Below are positions 10,617 to 17,168 of a DNA stretch of 64,000 nucleotides, one piece after another. Source of the stretch: Gammaproteobacteria bacterium (GTDB lineage Bacteria > Pseudomonadota > Gammaproteobacteria > Enterobacterales > Alteromonadaceae). How positions within the stretch are numbered: the first letter of the stretch is position 1; each line of letters starts with the position of its first letter. Location: contig JAHJZX010000001.1 in the NCBI GenBank assembly GCA_018826295.1, positions 94,849 to 158,848 on the forward strand. The letters run 5' to 3'. The notes below the pieces were generated by a model that saw only the letters and a list, made by a program, of their open reading frames with translations, had not been told where the DNA came from and did no database searches. The position numbers and the translations under genes are program-made.

Positions 10617-11405
10617 TTACTTTTCAATAAAGGCTTGCTCTATAACGTAGTGCCCCATAGTGCGTGAATTGGCTTTAGAAAAACCATGCTGATCTAACAT
10701 GGCCATCAGCTGTTGCAGCATGGCATCGTTGCCGCATAGCATAAACCTGTCGTGCGCCGGGTTAAGTGCAGGCATACCAATATCGGCAAGTAACTTACCG
10801 CTGTCCAGTAAATCGGTAATGCGCCCCTGATGTGGCACGCCGTTTCTGATATAAACTTCCCGTGTTACTGTCGGGTAATAAATCAGCTTGTCGCTAACTG
10901 CTTCGCCAAAGTAAGGGTTGTTTGGTAATACCTGTTCAATTTCCTGCTGGTAGGCCAGTTCAGAGCACCAGCGCGTGCCATGCACCAGGATAATTTTCTC
11001 AAAACTCTCGTAAATAAGCGGGTCGCGGATGATGCTCATAAAAGGCGCCAGCCCGGTACCGGTGCTTAATAAATACAAATGTCTACCGGGAATAAGATAA
11101 CCGGGTACCAGGGTGCCGGCAGGTCGTACCGTTAGCATAATCTGGTCGCCGGCTTTGATATTCTGCAGTCTTGATGTCAGCGCACCGTCCGGCACCTTGA
11201 TACTGAAAAACTCGAGTTCTTCTTCATAATGCGGGCTGGCGATACTGTAAGCACGCATTAAAGGCCGGCCGCCAACTTCCAACCCAAGCATAACAAACTG
11301 ACCGCTTTCAAAGCGAAAAGATGCCTCGCGCGTGGTTTTAAAGCTAAACAGGGTGTCATTCCAGTGATGAACATCAGTGACAATGGCATTAATAGTATTA
11401 CGCAT
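10617..11405 (-). CDS. fpr: Ferredoxin/flavodoxin-NADP(+) reductase
   Basis: FAD enzyme moving electrons between NADPH and ferredoxin or flavodoxin. The FAD-binding signature 'RAYSIASP' and the NADP-binding 'GTGLAPFMSI' are present, and the C-terminus ends '..YVIEQAFIEK'. The start is ATG 11405 (262 residues), preceded by AAGGA; a longer frame from 11435 lacks a site. A good Fur-type 7-1-7 palindrome lies about 50 bp upstream, so iron control is likely. Confidence 0.92.
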   Translation of the reverse strand: MRNTINAIVTDVHHWNDTLFSFKTTREASFRFESGQFVMLGLEVGGRPLMRAYSIASPHYEEELEFFSIKVPDGALTSRLQNIKAGDQIMLTVRPAGTLVPGYLIPGRHLYLLSTGTGLAPFMSIIRDPLIYESFEKIILVHGTRWCSELAYQQEIEQVLPNNPYFGEAVSDKLIYYPTVTREVYIRNGVPHQGRITDLLDSGKLLADIGMPALNPAHDRFMLCGNDAMLQQLMAMLDQHGFSKANSRTMGHYVIEQAFIEK

Positions 11406-11455
11406 AACAGTCCTTACTGAATGGCCTGAGCGCAATTATGCCATACTGTAAAAGA

Positions 11456-11470
11456 TGATAATAGTTATCA
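11456..11470. promoter_or_regulatory. Fur box (7-1-7 palindrome) upstream of fpr
   Basis: TGATAAT-A-GTTATCA matches the 7-1-7 Fur consensus TGATAATNATTATCA at 13 of 14 specified positions. It sits between the divergent fpr (start 11405) and DUF2442 (start 11580) genes, close to the fpr side, just upstream of a possible fpr -10 element (CATAAT on the minus strand, 11440-11435). Confidence 0.7.
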
Positions 11471-11579
11471 TTAGTATGTGTGCTGCGTGCTTATGCTAAC
11501 GACATAGTGAAGAAATGGCTAGACTACTTCGTTTAGAAAAAGCACATTAGCCCGCAACTTATTACACAAAAGGTGAAAA

Positions 11580-11840
11580 ATGTCCGCACTATCGGTAGTT
11601 AATGCACAGCATATAACGGGACATATTCTGGATATCACGTTTAGCGATGGTCACAGCTCTGTTGTCGACTTTGCGCCCTTTATTTTCTCAGTTGGTCATC
11701 CGGATTACGAGCCGTATAAAAAGCTGGACAACTTTCTGGCTTACAAGTTGGAAGACGGTAACCTGAACTGGGATGATTACACGATGATTTTCCCGGTTGA
11801 AGATCTGTACCACAATCGTCTTATCAAGCGCCCGGCATAA
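11580..11840 (+). CDS. DUF2442 domain protein
   Basis: 86-residue protein with the DUF2442 pattern ('GHILDITFSDGHSSVVDFAPF' region and a C-terminal '..DDYTMIFPVEDLYHNRL'). DUF2442 proteins are small, often found next to DUF4160 genes in suspected toxin-antitoxin pairs; here no partner is adjacent. It is preceded by an AAAGGTG site. The function is unknown. Confidence 0.7.
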   Translation: MSALSVVNAQHITGHILDITFSDGHSSVVDFAPFIFSVGHPDYEPYKKLDNFLAYKLEDGNLNWDDYTMIFPVEDLYHNRLIKRPA

Positions 11841-11899
11841 AGGGCGCTACTTTACCCCAATAAACAGTACACAGTAATTTGCTGCCGGTTGTTACGTTC

Positions 11900-12487
11900 T
11901 TACCGATCTAATTGCTTTAACAGCTCGCGTTCAATGGCAAACACATGCTCGTCCTGTTCATTCATAGCGCGCAGCGCCTGCGCCAGTTTCAGCACATACT
12001 CGCTATTTGGCCCGCTCGGGCCAGCGCTTCTGGCAATATGGGCTGCGATGGCGGCATCGGAATCCGGGCCTAAATACGCTTCATTATCGGCGCTGGCTAA
12101 ATACACCACGCCTTTAGTTTGGCCCAGCTCGCTGTTGCCGGAATCAGTTAGCCAGTGTAGTGGCGTAAACACACGCAAATAACCGTTTTTCTCGCGATGA
12201 TCTAAATGCTCAAAGGTATCGGGTGTTACCTGATACGCCATACCAGCACAGCGCGCACCGGCTGCTGCAACCAGGGTTAACACCCGCCCCGGTGCCTGTG
12301 GCGTACCACGGTGATCATGCGAGCCCTGCCAAAACCGCCGCGCCCAGCCATAAATGCATGCCGGTTTAGCGTCCAGATAGGCAAAGTCGGTTTTATAAAT
12401 CAGTGAGCCATAACCAAATAGCCACACCGAGTCCAGGTGGTGCAACGGCTGGCGCTGTTTGTTCAAAGAAATGGTGTTATGTGACAT
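11900..12487 (-). CDS. chaC: ChaC-type gamma-glutamylcyclotransferase
   Basis: ChaC enzymes split glutathione into 5-oxoproline and Cys-Gly in the cytoplasm. The substrate loop 'FGYGSLIY' and the catalytic Glu region 'LDHREKNGY' are present, and 'GWARRFWQGSHDHRGTP' is typical of ChaC2-like forms. The start is taken at ATG 12487 (about 195 residues); an in-frame ATG at 12514 gives nine more. It borders the cassette array, whose left boundary begins about 160 bp upstream of this gene. Confidence 0.85.
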   Translation of the reverse strand: MSHNTISLNKQRQPLHHLDSVWLFGYGSLIYKTDFAYLDAKPACIYGWARRFWQGSHDHRGTPQAPGRVLTLVAAAGARCAGMAYQVTPDTFEHLDHREKNGYLRVFTPLHWLTDSGNSELGQTKGVVYLASADNEAYLGPDSDAAIAAHIARSAGPSGPNSEYVLKLAQALRAMNEQDEHVFAIERELLKQLDR

Positions 12488-12647
12488 AACGCTCTGCTTA
12501 GCCAAAAACAGCATTGTATTTTTATGCAGCGACCAGCGAAAGCCTTTATTAGACGGAGATTTCCGTATTTGTCGATATGGCTAAACTAAGCTGTACCTGT
12601 AAGGCGTTGTAAATAATCTAAAACCGCTGTAATGTCATAAACACTAA

Positions 12648-12709
12648 GTTTACAAAGGCGGAAAAACCCGTGTTTAAGTACGGATTTTTCCGCCGAATAA
12701 GCGTTATGC
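12648..12709 (+). other. Probable degenerate attC at the left edge of the cassette array
   Basis: A strong inverted repeat (12657-12671 with 12680-12694, 15-bp arms with one mismatch, 8-base loop) is flanked on the left by GTTTACAAAGG, like an R''-L'' half (compare TAACAAGGCG in the next site), and on the right by GCGTTATGCC (12701-12710), a canonical R' junction. At ~62 bp it is near the lower size limit for attC sites. The R' half is certain because it matches the next cassette's R''; the R'' half is degenerate. Confidence 0.55.
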
Positions 12710-12719
12710 CTTTTGAATT

Positions 12720-13238
12720 ATGAAGCCTGAAATTGCTATTTCGAAATATAAACTTGGGTTGCTTTCCAGCGAAGAAATTGTTCAGCTTGCAGACTTGTGG
12801 CTAACACAAGGTATTTTTACGGACTCACTAAACTTCCTTGCAATGGAGCTATATCCGGTAATGGCAACCGTGGGACCAATGTTCGAAAAAGCAATTATTG
12901 AGTTGGGTTTAACCGTTCCTCCAAAAATTGAAGCTGCAAAATATTTAGCAAGAGACACCATAGAAAAAATGGTATCGGGAGAGATAGATTTAATGGTTGG
13001 TGCTAATTTCCTGTATTGGGATGTTCACCACGAAATAACTGACGAACTACCAGATGGAAAGTATCTAGGAAGTAATCTCGGTTTTGAGCATATTTTTTGT
13101 TGGCTCAGAGAAGTTTGGGATTGTCGTGATGGTTCACGAATTCTCTATTACACTGATTTACCTAGAGATGAAGCGGAAGTTAAATTTCTAATTCACCTTA
13201 AGGAAGAGGCGGAGGCCTGGCTTGCAAATCAGGCATAA
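12720..13238 (+). CDS. Integron cassette 1: hypothetical protein, 172 aa
   Basis: I do not recognise the family. It is a soluble, acidic, mostly helical protein without signal or membrane segment. Base composition is more A/T rich than the surrounding chromosome. It is the only gene in the cassette spanning 12704-13310: its ATG lies 17 bases after the left junction and its TAA stop (13236-13238) lies inside the R'' element of its own attC. That compact layout is typical of integron cassettes. The gene has no visible promoter of its own. A small immunity or defence-type role is possible but unsupported by any motif. Confidence 0.75.
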   Translation: MKPEIAISKYKLGLLSSEEIVQLADLWLTQGIFTDSLNFLAMELYPVMATVGPMFEKAIIELGLTVPPKIEAAKYLARDTIEKMVSGEIDLMVGANFLYWDVHHEITDELPDGKYLGSNLGFEHIFCWLREVWDCRDGSRILYYTDLPRDEAEVKFLIHLKEEAEAWLANQA

Positions 13239-13316
13239 CAAGGCGCTATTGTCGCCACTGTCGTGGCTGGGACGGCTTACGCTGCGCTCCAGTCGCCCCA
13301 AAGCTTTGCGTTAGGC
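13233..13316 (+). other. attC recombination site of cassette 1
   Basis: R'' GGCATAAC at 13232-13239 is the exact complement of the R' GTTATGCC that starts this cassette at 12703-12710. The site ends at the next junction, GCGTTAGGC (G^TTAGGC, 13310-13316), after an ~84-bp imperfect palindrome. This reciprocal match is the defining property of integron gene cassettes. Confidence 0.9.
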
Positions 13317-13329
13317 ATACGAATTGGCA

Positions 13330-13830
13330 ATGAAGCAAGTACCAATATTTATAGCAGCGACACTGATTGTTGTGATAGAAATTACACTAATCTCTACGGT
13401 TTGGGTGTTTGCGCCTTCAGTGATGCATGATCCGGCTGGGTATCTCATCAATCAAGCGCTTTTCTATGCTTTTTTTGTTGCATTAGTAACTGGAATTATT
13501 GTGTTGGTTGTCGGGCTTCCAACATATTTTGTTCTCGACTATAAAAGTAAATCGTCCCAGGTTAATCTTGCTCTGGTAGGTGCAATAATTCCTGTAGTGA
13601 TATTATTCCTGATTATGTGGGTTACATCCTCAGGTGGAAACGGTTCGTATTCTTCTGGTCAAAATTATTATGGTACCTATCGAGAAATGGTCGTTAATAA
13701 TGAACGGACCTTGTGGGGCTGGATTAGCGTTATTGAGCAATTTATTACATATTCTATATATGGCTTAATTGGGGCAACTACGTTTGGTAAGGCTATATCA
13801 GTAATGAGATCAAGGTATAAAAATGCCTAA
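13330..13830 (+). CDS. Integron cassette 2: four-helix membrane protein, 166 aa
   Basis: An unrecognised integral membrane protein with four predicted helices (about residues 5-28, 40-65, 80-100 and 132-152) and a polar Gly/Ser/Tyr/Asn-rich loop of about 35 residues before the last helix. The start is ATG 13330 rather than the in-frame TTG 13324. The stop TAA (13828-13830) is inside R'' of attC2. It is A/T rich compared with neighbours. The cassette spans 13311-13933. The function is unknown. Confidence 0.75.
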   Translation: MKQVPIFIAATLIVVIEITLISTVWVFAPSVMHDPAGYLINQALFYAFFVALVTGIIVLVVGLPTYFVLDYKSKSSQVNLALVGAIIPVVILFLIMWVTSSGGNGSYSSGQNYYGTYREMVVNNERTLWGWISVIEQFITYSIYGLIGATTFGKAISVMRSRYKNA

Positions 13831-13940
13831 CAAAGCCAGTCAATCTGACCTCCGTAAACTGTCTCCTTTTTTGCAAAAATACGCAAAAATACGCAAAAAA
13901 GCAGCCAATTCACTCCGGCAGTTGCTGGCGGCGTTAAGGC
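13825..13940 (+). other. attC recombination site of cassette 2
   Basis: R'' GCCTAAC (13825-13831) is the exact complement of the R' GTTAGGC (13310-13316) at the start of this cassette. The site ends in GCGTTAAGGC with the junction at 13933. It is longer than attC1 (about 116 bp) and its centre contains a short tandem A-rich repeat (units of ACGCAAAAAT near 13870-13895). Confidence 0.9.
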
Positions 13941-13944
13941 CCGT

Positions 13945-14289
13945 ATGAATCCAATAGCAAGATTCTTAAGAAGCGGTGCGAAGTTGAGGTTTAAGGCCTT
14001 GGGGCTTGCCACGATCAAGGATATTCCAACCGAACAGTTCAACACTCTACTGGACTCTTTGATCAGTTCCGGCTGGCAAAAGACATACGTCTATGATGGC
14101 TTTGATGCATGGATTGACTACGGTCAAGTGAAGCTAGAGAAGGACGGAGCCAGACTTAACTGCGAATGGGATAACTGGACTGAGGGCAGCATTGAAGGAC
14201 AAGCGGGTCTCATCAAGGAAATAGGCAAAAGCTATGGTTTGCGAGTCACGGATGAGTGGCGGTGGTCCCAGTATGATCCAAAACCTTAA
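13945..14289 (+). CDS. Integron cassette 3: hypothetical protein, 114 aa
   Basis: A small soluble protein that I cannot assign, with a basic N-terminus followed by an acidic, Trp-rich C-terminal half ('DYGQVKLEKDGARLNCEWD', 'DEWRWSQYDPKP'). The ATG is 12 bases after the left junction. The stop TAA (14287-14289) is inside the R'' of the third, broken attC. The layout is the same as in the previous two cassettes. Confidence 0.75.
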   Translation: MNPIARFLRSGAKLRFKALGLATIKDIPTEQFNTLLDSLISSGWQKTYVYDGFDAWIDYGQVKLEKDGARLNCEWDNWTEGSIEGQAGLIKEIGKSYGLRVTDEWRWSQYDPKP

Positions 14290-14335
14290 CAAGCGGCTGT
14301 TGTCGCCCCTTCGGGGCTGGGACTGCCTTTCCGCA
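14284..14335 (+). other. Truncated attC (5' half only) of cassette 3
   Basis: R'' CCTTAAC (14284-14290) is the exact complement of R' GTTAAGG (13933-13939) at the start of cassette 3. The left arm and a GCCCC-TTC-GGGGC hairpin follow, but no L'-R' half is found before the repeat element starting near 14350. The 3' end of the array has therefore been lost or interrupted. Confidence 0.8.
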
Positions 14336-14349
14336 GGAGAATGGGATTG

Positions 14350-14500
14350 CAGCTAATAATCGCCATTTTGCATAAATCGCTGAAATATAATTAATTATAT
14401 AAACTTAACTTTAATTGTCTCCGACCCTTTTTGGCTTTTTCGAAAAAATAAGGGCTGGCTACGACGCTAGCCCGCTGCGCGGTTTTCCGCGCTAAATTTC
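14350..14500 (+). repeat. ~150-bp repeat element, copy A
   Basis: An imperfect direct copy of 15407-15549. Both carry the perfect 16-bp palindrome ATATAATTAATTATAT, the block TTAATTGTCTCCGACCC and a GCGCGG-N4-CCGCGC hairpin whose loop differs between copies (TTTT versus CTTT) while the stem is kept. Directly after copy A (about 14502-14520) the start of another unit is visible (GTCGTAGCTAAT). There is no coding potential. A MITE- or REPIN-like non-autonomous element is likely. From 14520 to 14718 I see only A/T-rich sequence and, at 14670-14726, a GTAAC/GTTAC-flanked hairpin followed by six T. Confidence 0.75.
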
Positions 14501-14718
14501 AGAAAATGAGGTCGTAGCTAATTAACGGCTACTCTGCATAGCAGTTGCTATAGCGCACTAAGAAATGCTTCACCATCAAAATGATAAAACTGTGCTATCT
14601 GAGGCATAATTTAGCTAAGGAATAAACGTAGCTAAACTTGATAAGTAACCGTCGATCACTACAATATCACGTAACAACACCCCTCCCGCTACCCGTAGGA
14701 TCAGCGCCCTGTGAGGGG

Positions 14719-14898
14719 TTACTTTTTTCTGGAGTTTCGCAAACGGAATTTGCCAAGCAACCGATAGAGGTTGCCCACCAAGTCGAAAATTAAGTTCTCG
14801 CGGATTAATTCAGAATAGCCCCGGATAATTAGTGGGGCATCGTCTGGTAGATTTGTTGTACCGTCTAGGATTACTGCGTGTTGATTACAACTAAACAT
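14719..14898 (-). CDS. Small basic protein, 59 aa, translationally coupled
   Basis: The reading frame starts MFSCNQHAVILDG and ends GKFRLRNSRKK. Its ATG overlaps the stop of the upstream gene (TAATG), and a GGAG lies just before it. The C-terminal half is amphipathic and basic ('ENLIFDLVGNLYRLLGKFRL'). I cannot assign a family. With the upstream secreted protein it forms a two-gene module between the two repeat copies. It could also be the remnant of a larger protein. Confidence 0.5.
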   Translation of the reverse strand: MFSCNQHAVILDGTTNLPDDAPLIIRGYSELIRENLIFDLVGNLYRLLGKFRLRNSRKK

Positions 14899-15284
14899 TA
14901 CTCCGGTAGTCGTTCTTTAAGTGCTTCCAGCAAAGCCTGCGCGCTTTGCTCAGTCGCCTGGCAAGATGCTTTGTCCAGATATGCTGAGACCTGCGCATTT
15001 AAGCTATTGTACGTATGACTAGGTACTTTAGAAGCGTGCTCTGCCAGTAGCTCTTGCTGCTCTGTCATGCCAATTACAAAACTTAGATCATCCTCGCTGG
15101 CCAGTGCTTTGGCGTCATCAGAAAGGTCAAAAGCCAGATCCATAAGCTGTTGCTTCTCTGCAGTAGAAAAGCCAATGGTATGCTCTGCGCAAGTTAGTAA
15201 AGTGACAAAAGCCCTACCATGTTCAGTAAAGCCAATAGCCGAAGGCTGTGCTGTAACAAATAGCAAAACAAGCAATGGCGTCAT
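14898..15284 (-). CDS. Hypothetical exported protein, 128 aa
   Basis: Begins with a short hydrophobic signal-like segment ('MTPLLVLLFVTAQPSAIGF'), followed by a helical, acidic domain with two Cys (in 'LLTCAEH' and 'KASCQATE') that could form a disulfide in the periplasm. The first ATG is at 15284; an in-frame stop lies about 16 codons upstream. No family is recognised. The gene is flanked on both sides by copies of a repeat, suggesting acquisition as a unit with the downstream 59-aa gene. Confidence 0.6.
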   Translation of the reverse strand: MTPLLVLLFVTAQPSAIGFTEHGRAFVTLLTCAEHTIGFSTAEKQQLMDLAFDLSDDAKALASEDDLSFVIGMTEQQELLAEHASKVPSHTYNSLNAQVSAYLDKASCQATEQSAQALLEALKERLPE

Positions 15285-15406
15285 ATGTTTGCTGATACCT
15301 TTAGACCAATCAATTCGTACAGAAATATACAGCTAAACACGGCCAAAGCCATCACATATCCCACAGGATAATGGATAGCTTTCACTGCCATAACGGAAAA
15401 TGGAGT

Positions 15407-15549
15407 CGTAGCTAATAATCGATATTTCACATAAATTGCTGAAATATAATTAATTATATGAATTTGATTTAATTGTCTCCGACCCTTTTTCAAACAAATA
15501 ATGCTGGCTTCGACGTTGGCCTACTGCGCGGCTTTCCGCGCTAAATTTC
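15407..15549 (+). repeat. ~150-bp repeat element, copy B
   Basis: Second copy of the element at 14350-14500, same orientation, about 1,057 bp away. It begins GTAGCTAATAATCG and ends CTAAATTTC. A short indel separates the GACCCTTTTT block and the GCGCGG hairpin relative to copy A. The 15285-15406 stretch before it holds no gene I can support. Confidence 0.75.
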
Positions 15550-15583
15550 GGTCTTGCCAGTCAAAATCGACATGTTCATTATA

Positions 15584-15630
15584 TTGTACAAGTTAAGGCT
15601 TGTGGCTATACTTGTCCGCTAAGTTGTACA
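15584..15630 (+). promoter_or_regulatory. yefM-yoeB promoter with two TGTACA operator cores
   Basis: The -35 TTGTAC (15584-15589), 17-bp spacer and -10 TATACT (15607-15612) form a good sigma-70 promoter. TGTACA cores lie at 15585-15590 (overlapping the -35) and 15625-15630 (downstream of the -10, before the ATG at 15643). TGTACA is the core of the palindromes bound by YefM-YoeB in E. coli, so autoregulation is expected. Confidence 0.7.
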
Positions 15631-15642
15631 TGTGGGGGTTGT

Positions 15643-15897
15643 ATGAGAATTGTGTCTTTTACGGAAGCAAGAAATAGCCTGAAAGCGGTATTAGATTCTG
15701 TCGTTAATGACGCAGATACCGCGGTGATTACGCGCCGTGATGCGCAAGACGCTGTTGTAATGTCGTTAGACTACTACAACAGTTTGATGGAAACGGTGCA
15801 CTTACTGCGTTCACCGGCAAATGCTGAGCACTTGAATCGTTCAATTGAGCAATTCAAAGCCGGTAAGGCAAGCCGCAGAGATTTGATTGATGAGTAG
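15643..15897 (+). CDS. yefM: YefM antitoxin (Phd/YefM family)
   Basis: 84 residues; N-terminal DNA-binding and dimerisation domain ('FTEARNSLKAVLDSV', 'DAVVMSLDYYNSLMETV'), then a flexible toxin-binding tail ending 'SRRDLIDE'. It neutralises the YoeB ribosome-dependent RNase and represses the operon, with YoeB as co-repressor. The stop overlaps the yoeB start by eight bases. Confidence 0.93.
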   Translation: MRIVSFTEARNSLKAVLDSVVNDADTAVITRRDAQDAVVMSLDYYNSLMETVHLLRSPANAEHLNRSIEQFKAGKASRRDLIDE

Positions 15898-16153
15898 TCG
15901 TTTACTGTCATGGACTGACGAATCCTGGAGCGATTACTTATATTGGCAAACCCAGGACAAAAAAACGCTTAAACGGATAAACAAACTTATAAACGACGTT
16001 AAACGCTCACCGTTTGCAGGTATTGGTAAACCAGAGCCGTTAAAAGAATACTTAGCGGGTTTTTTGTCGCGACGTATAGATGATACGAATCGATTGGTGT
16101 ACGCAGTTGAAGACAATACCATTACGGTCATCTCGTGCCGTTATCACTATTAG
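15890..16153 (+). CDS. yoeB: YoeB toxin (ribosome-dependent mRNA interferase)
   Basis: 87 residues ending 'SCRYHY', the YoeB hallmark. The catalytic residues of E. coli YoeB (E46, R65, H83) correspond here to E49, R68 and H86 with a constant offset of three, so the toxin appears intact. The start is ATG 15890 rather than TTG 15887. It lies at the right end of the accessory island, next to a repeat copy. Confidence 0.94.
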   Translation: MSSRLLSWTDESWSDYLYWQTQDKKTLKRINKLINDVKRSPFAGIGKPEPLKEYLAGFLSRRIDDTNRLVYAVEDNTITVISCRYHY

Positions 16154-16279
16154 ATCCGGTCATTGCACAGGGCGGCTTACAGGTTACCGAACTGGGCTAA
16201 GCTAGTACAGCTAAGCCAGACGTCGCCATTTATTACCCAAAGCCGCATTCTGCTGTGTCACTTGTGCAGCAAAGTGAAT

Positions 16280-17107
16280 CTAGAAGATATAAACAAACCC
16301 AATACCTATTTCGGCTTCATAGTTGCTGCGGGCGATGGGGCTGTTACGAACCTCGCTGCTAAAGTGCTCGTACAATGCCTCGGCGAAAATCTGCCAGTTG
16401 TCGTTGATATTATGCCGGTAGTTGTAGTCAATGCCGATTGAGCGTAAGCCGCTGCTTAATCGGGTTTCGGCTAAACCCGATGCCAGTGATTGCTCTGCAG
16501 TGACGCCGAAGCCGGTATTGGCATATTTGCTGTCGTGAAATACCGCCACCAGATTAATCTCCGAGCCGGAACCGTCGGTTTTATCGCCGAAGCGACGGCC
16601 GACACCAAACAGGCCAAGGTTACCGTTGTCACCTGTGACCAGCCGGCTTACCAACCAATAACGCCAGTCGCTGGAGAAAGCCCGTCGCGCCTGCAGCACT
16701 AATTCAACGCCTTCTTCAATATCGCCCAAGCCATTGAGGCGGCCATCGTCAGAGTCGCTTTCTTCCCGGCCTTCGTCAAAGCCTATTAAGGCTTCCAGCA
16801 GCCAGGTATCTGCACGGAGGCCGCGCCAGCCCGCCGCCTCGCCGGCAAAGTAGAAAATGTTATCGCCGCTGCGCCACTGCACGGCACCGGCTGGCTGTAT
16901 TTCAACCCCAAATTCGTCTGAGCCTTCGTAGGCGGTTTCATATTCAATGCCCGCACCAAGCGCAAACGCCCAGCCGTCATTACCACGGGTAAAGTCGTCG
17001 ACTGCAGGTAAAGGTACCAGCGCCGTTTTGCCATCTTGCGCTGCAACCGTTTGCGGGAAGGAAAGCAATATCAAACTAATCAGCAGTAAATCAGTAAACG
17101 TTTTCAT
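16280..17107 (-). CDS. MipA/OmpV family outer-membrane protein (1)
   Basis: Beta-barrel protein of the MipA/OmpV family, some of which scaffold murein enzymes or act in outer-membrane permeability and sensing. The signal peptide 'MKTFTDLLLISLILLSFPQTVAAQ' is clear with the start at ATG 17107. The mature part has alternating strands ('WAFALGAGIEYETAYEG', 'IDYNYRHNINDNWQIFAEA') and ends in aromatic 'FVYIF'. It is the last of the envelope cluster and is separated from the kinase gene by about 170 bp containing its leader hairpins. Confidence 0.85.
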   Translation of the reverse strand: MKTFTDLLLISLILLSFPQTVAAQDGKTALVPLPAVDDFTRGNDGWAFALGAGIEYETAYEGSDEFGVEIQPAGAVQWRSGDNIFYFAGEAAGWRGLRADTWLLEALIGFDEGREESDSDDGRLNGLGDIEEGVELVLQARRAFSSDWRYWLVSRLVTGDNGNLGLFGVGRRFGDKTDGSGSEINLVAVFHDSKYANTGFGVTAEQSLASGLAETRLSSGLRSIGIDYNYRHNINDNWQIFAEALYEHFSSEVRNSPIARSNYEAEIGIGFVYIF

Positions 17108-17131
17108 GTCAAAAACCTGCGCTGTTATCGG

Positions 17132-17168
17132 GCGGAAGGGATACTTCCGCACTAAGTGGTCAGTGCGG
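17132..17168 (-). promoter_or_regulatory. Overlapping alternative hairpins in the 5' leader of the MipA gene
   Basis: On the transcript of the minus strand, CCGCACT (17168-17162) can pair with AGTGCGG (17153-17147), and GCGGAAG (17150-17144) can pair with CTTCCGC (17138-17132). Both are perfect 7-bp stems and they share bases 17147-17150, so only one can form at a time. The second lies about 25 bases before the ATG. There is no T-run, so a switch acting on translation or RNA stability is more likely than termination. Confidence 0.4.

Noticed and set aside
14670..14726. Hairpin plus T6 as a terminator or another attC
   Set aside because: The GTAAC/GTTAC flanks and CCCCTC/GAGGGG stem have an asymmetric 4-base bulge unlike attC, and the T-run on the plus strand is the Lys-codon end of the minus-strand 59-aa frame. 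Its role is left open.
15281..15493. 70-aa minus-strand frame upstream of the 128-aa exported protein
   Set aside because: Its N-terminal half reads through repeat copy B and it lacks a ribosome-binding site. A shorter 36-aa version is possible but unsupported.
15592..15598. GTTAAGG before yefM as the missing R' partner of the truncated attC3
   Set aside because: It matches the R'' CCTTAAC in sequence, but the bases before it (TTGTACAA) do not pair with the attC3 left arm, it lies inside the yefM promoter and is 1.3 kb away. Most likely chance.
16163..16702. Plus-strand frames opposite the first MipA gene
   Set aside because: Shadows of the MipA coding strand without start signals or recognisable products.
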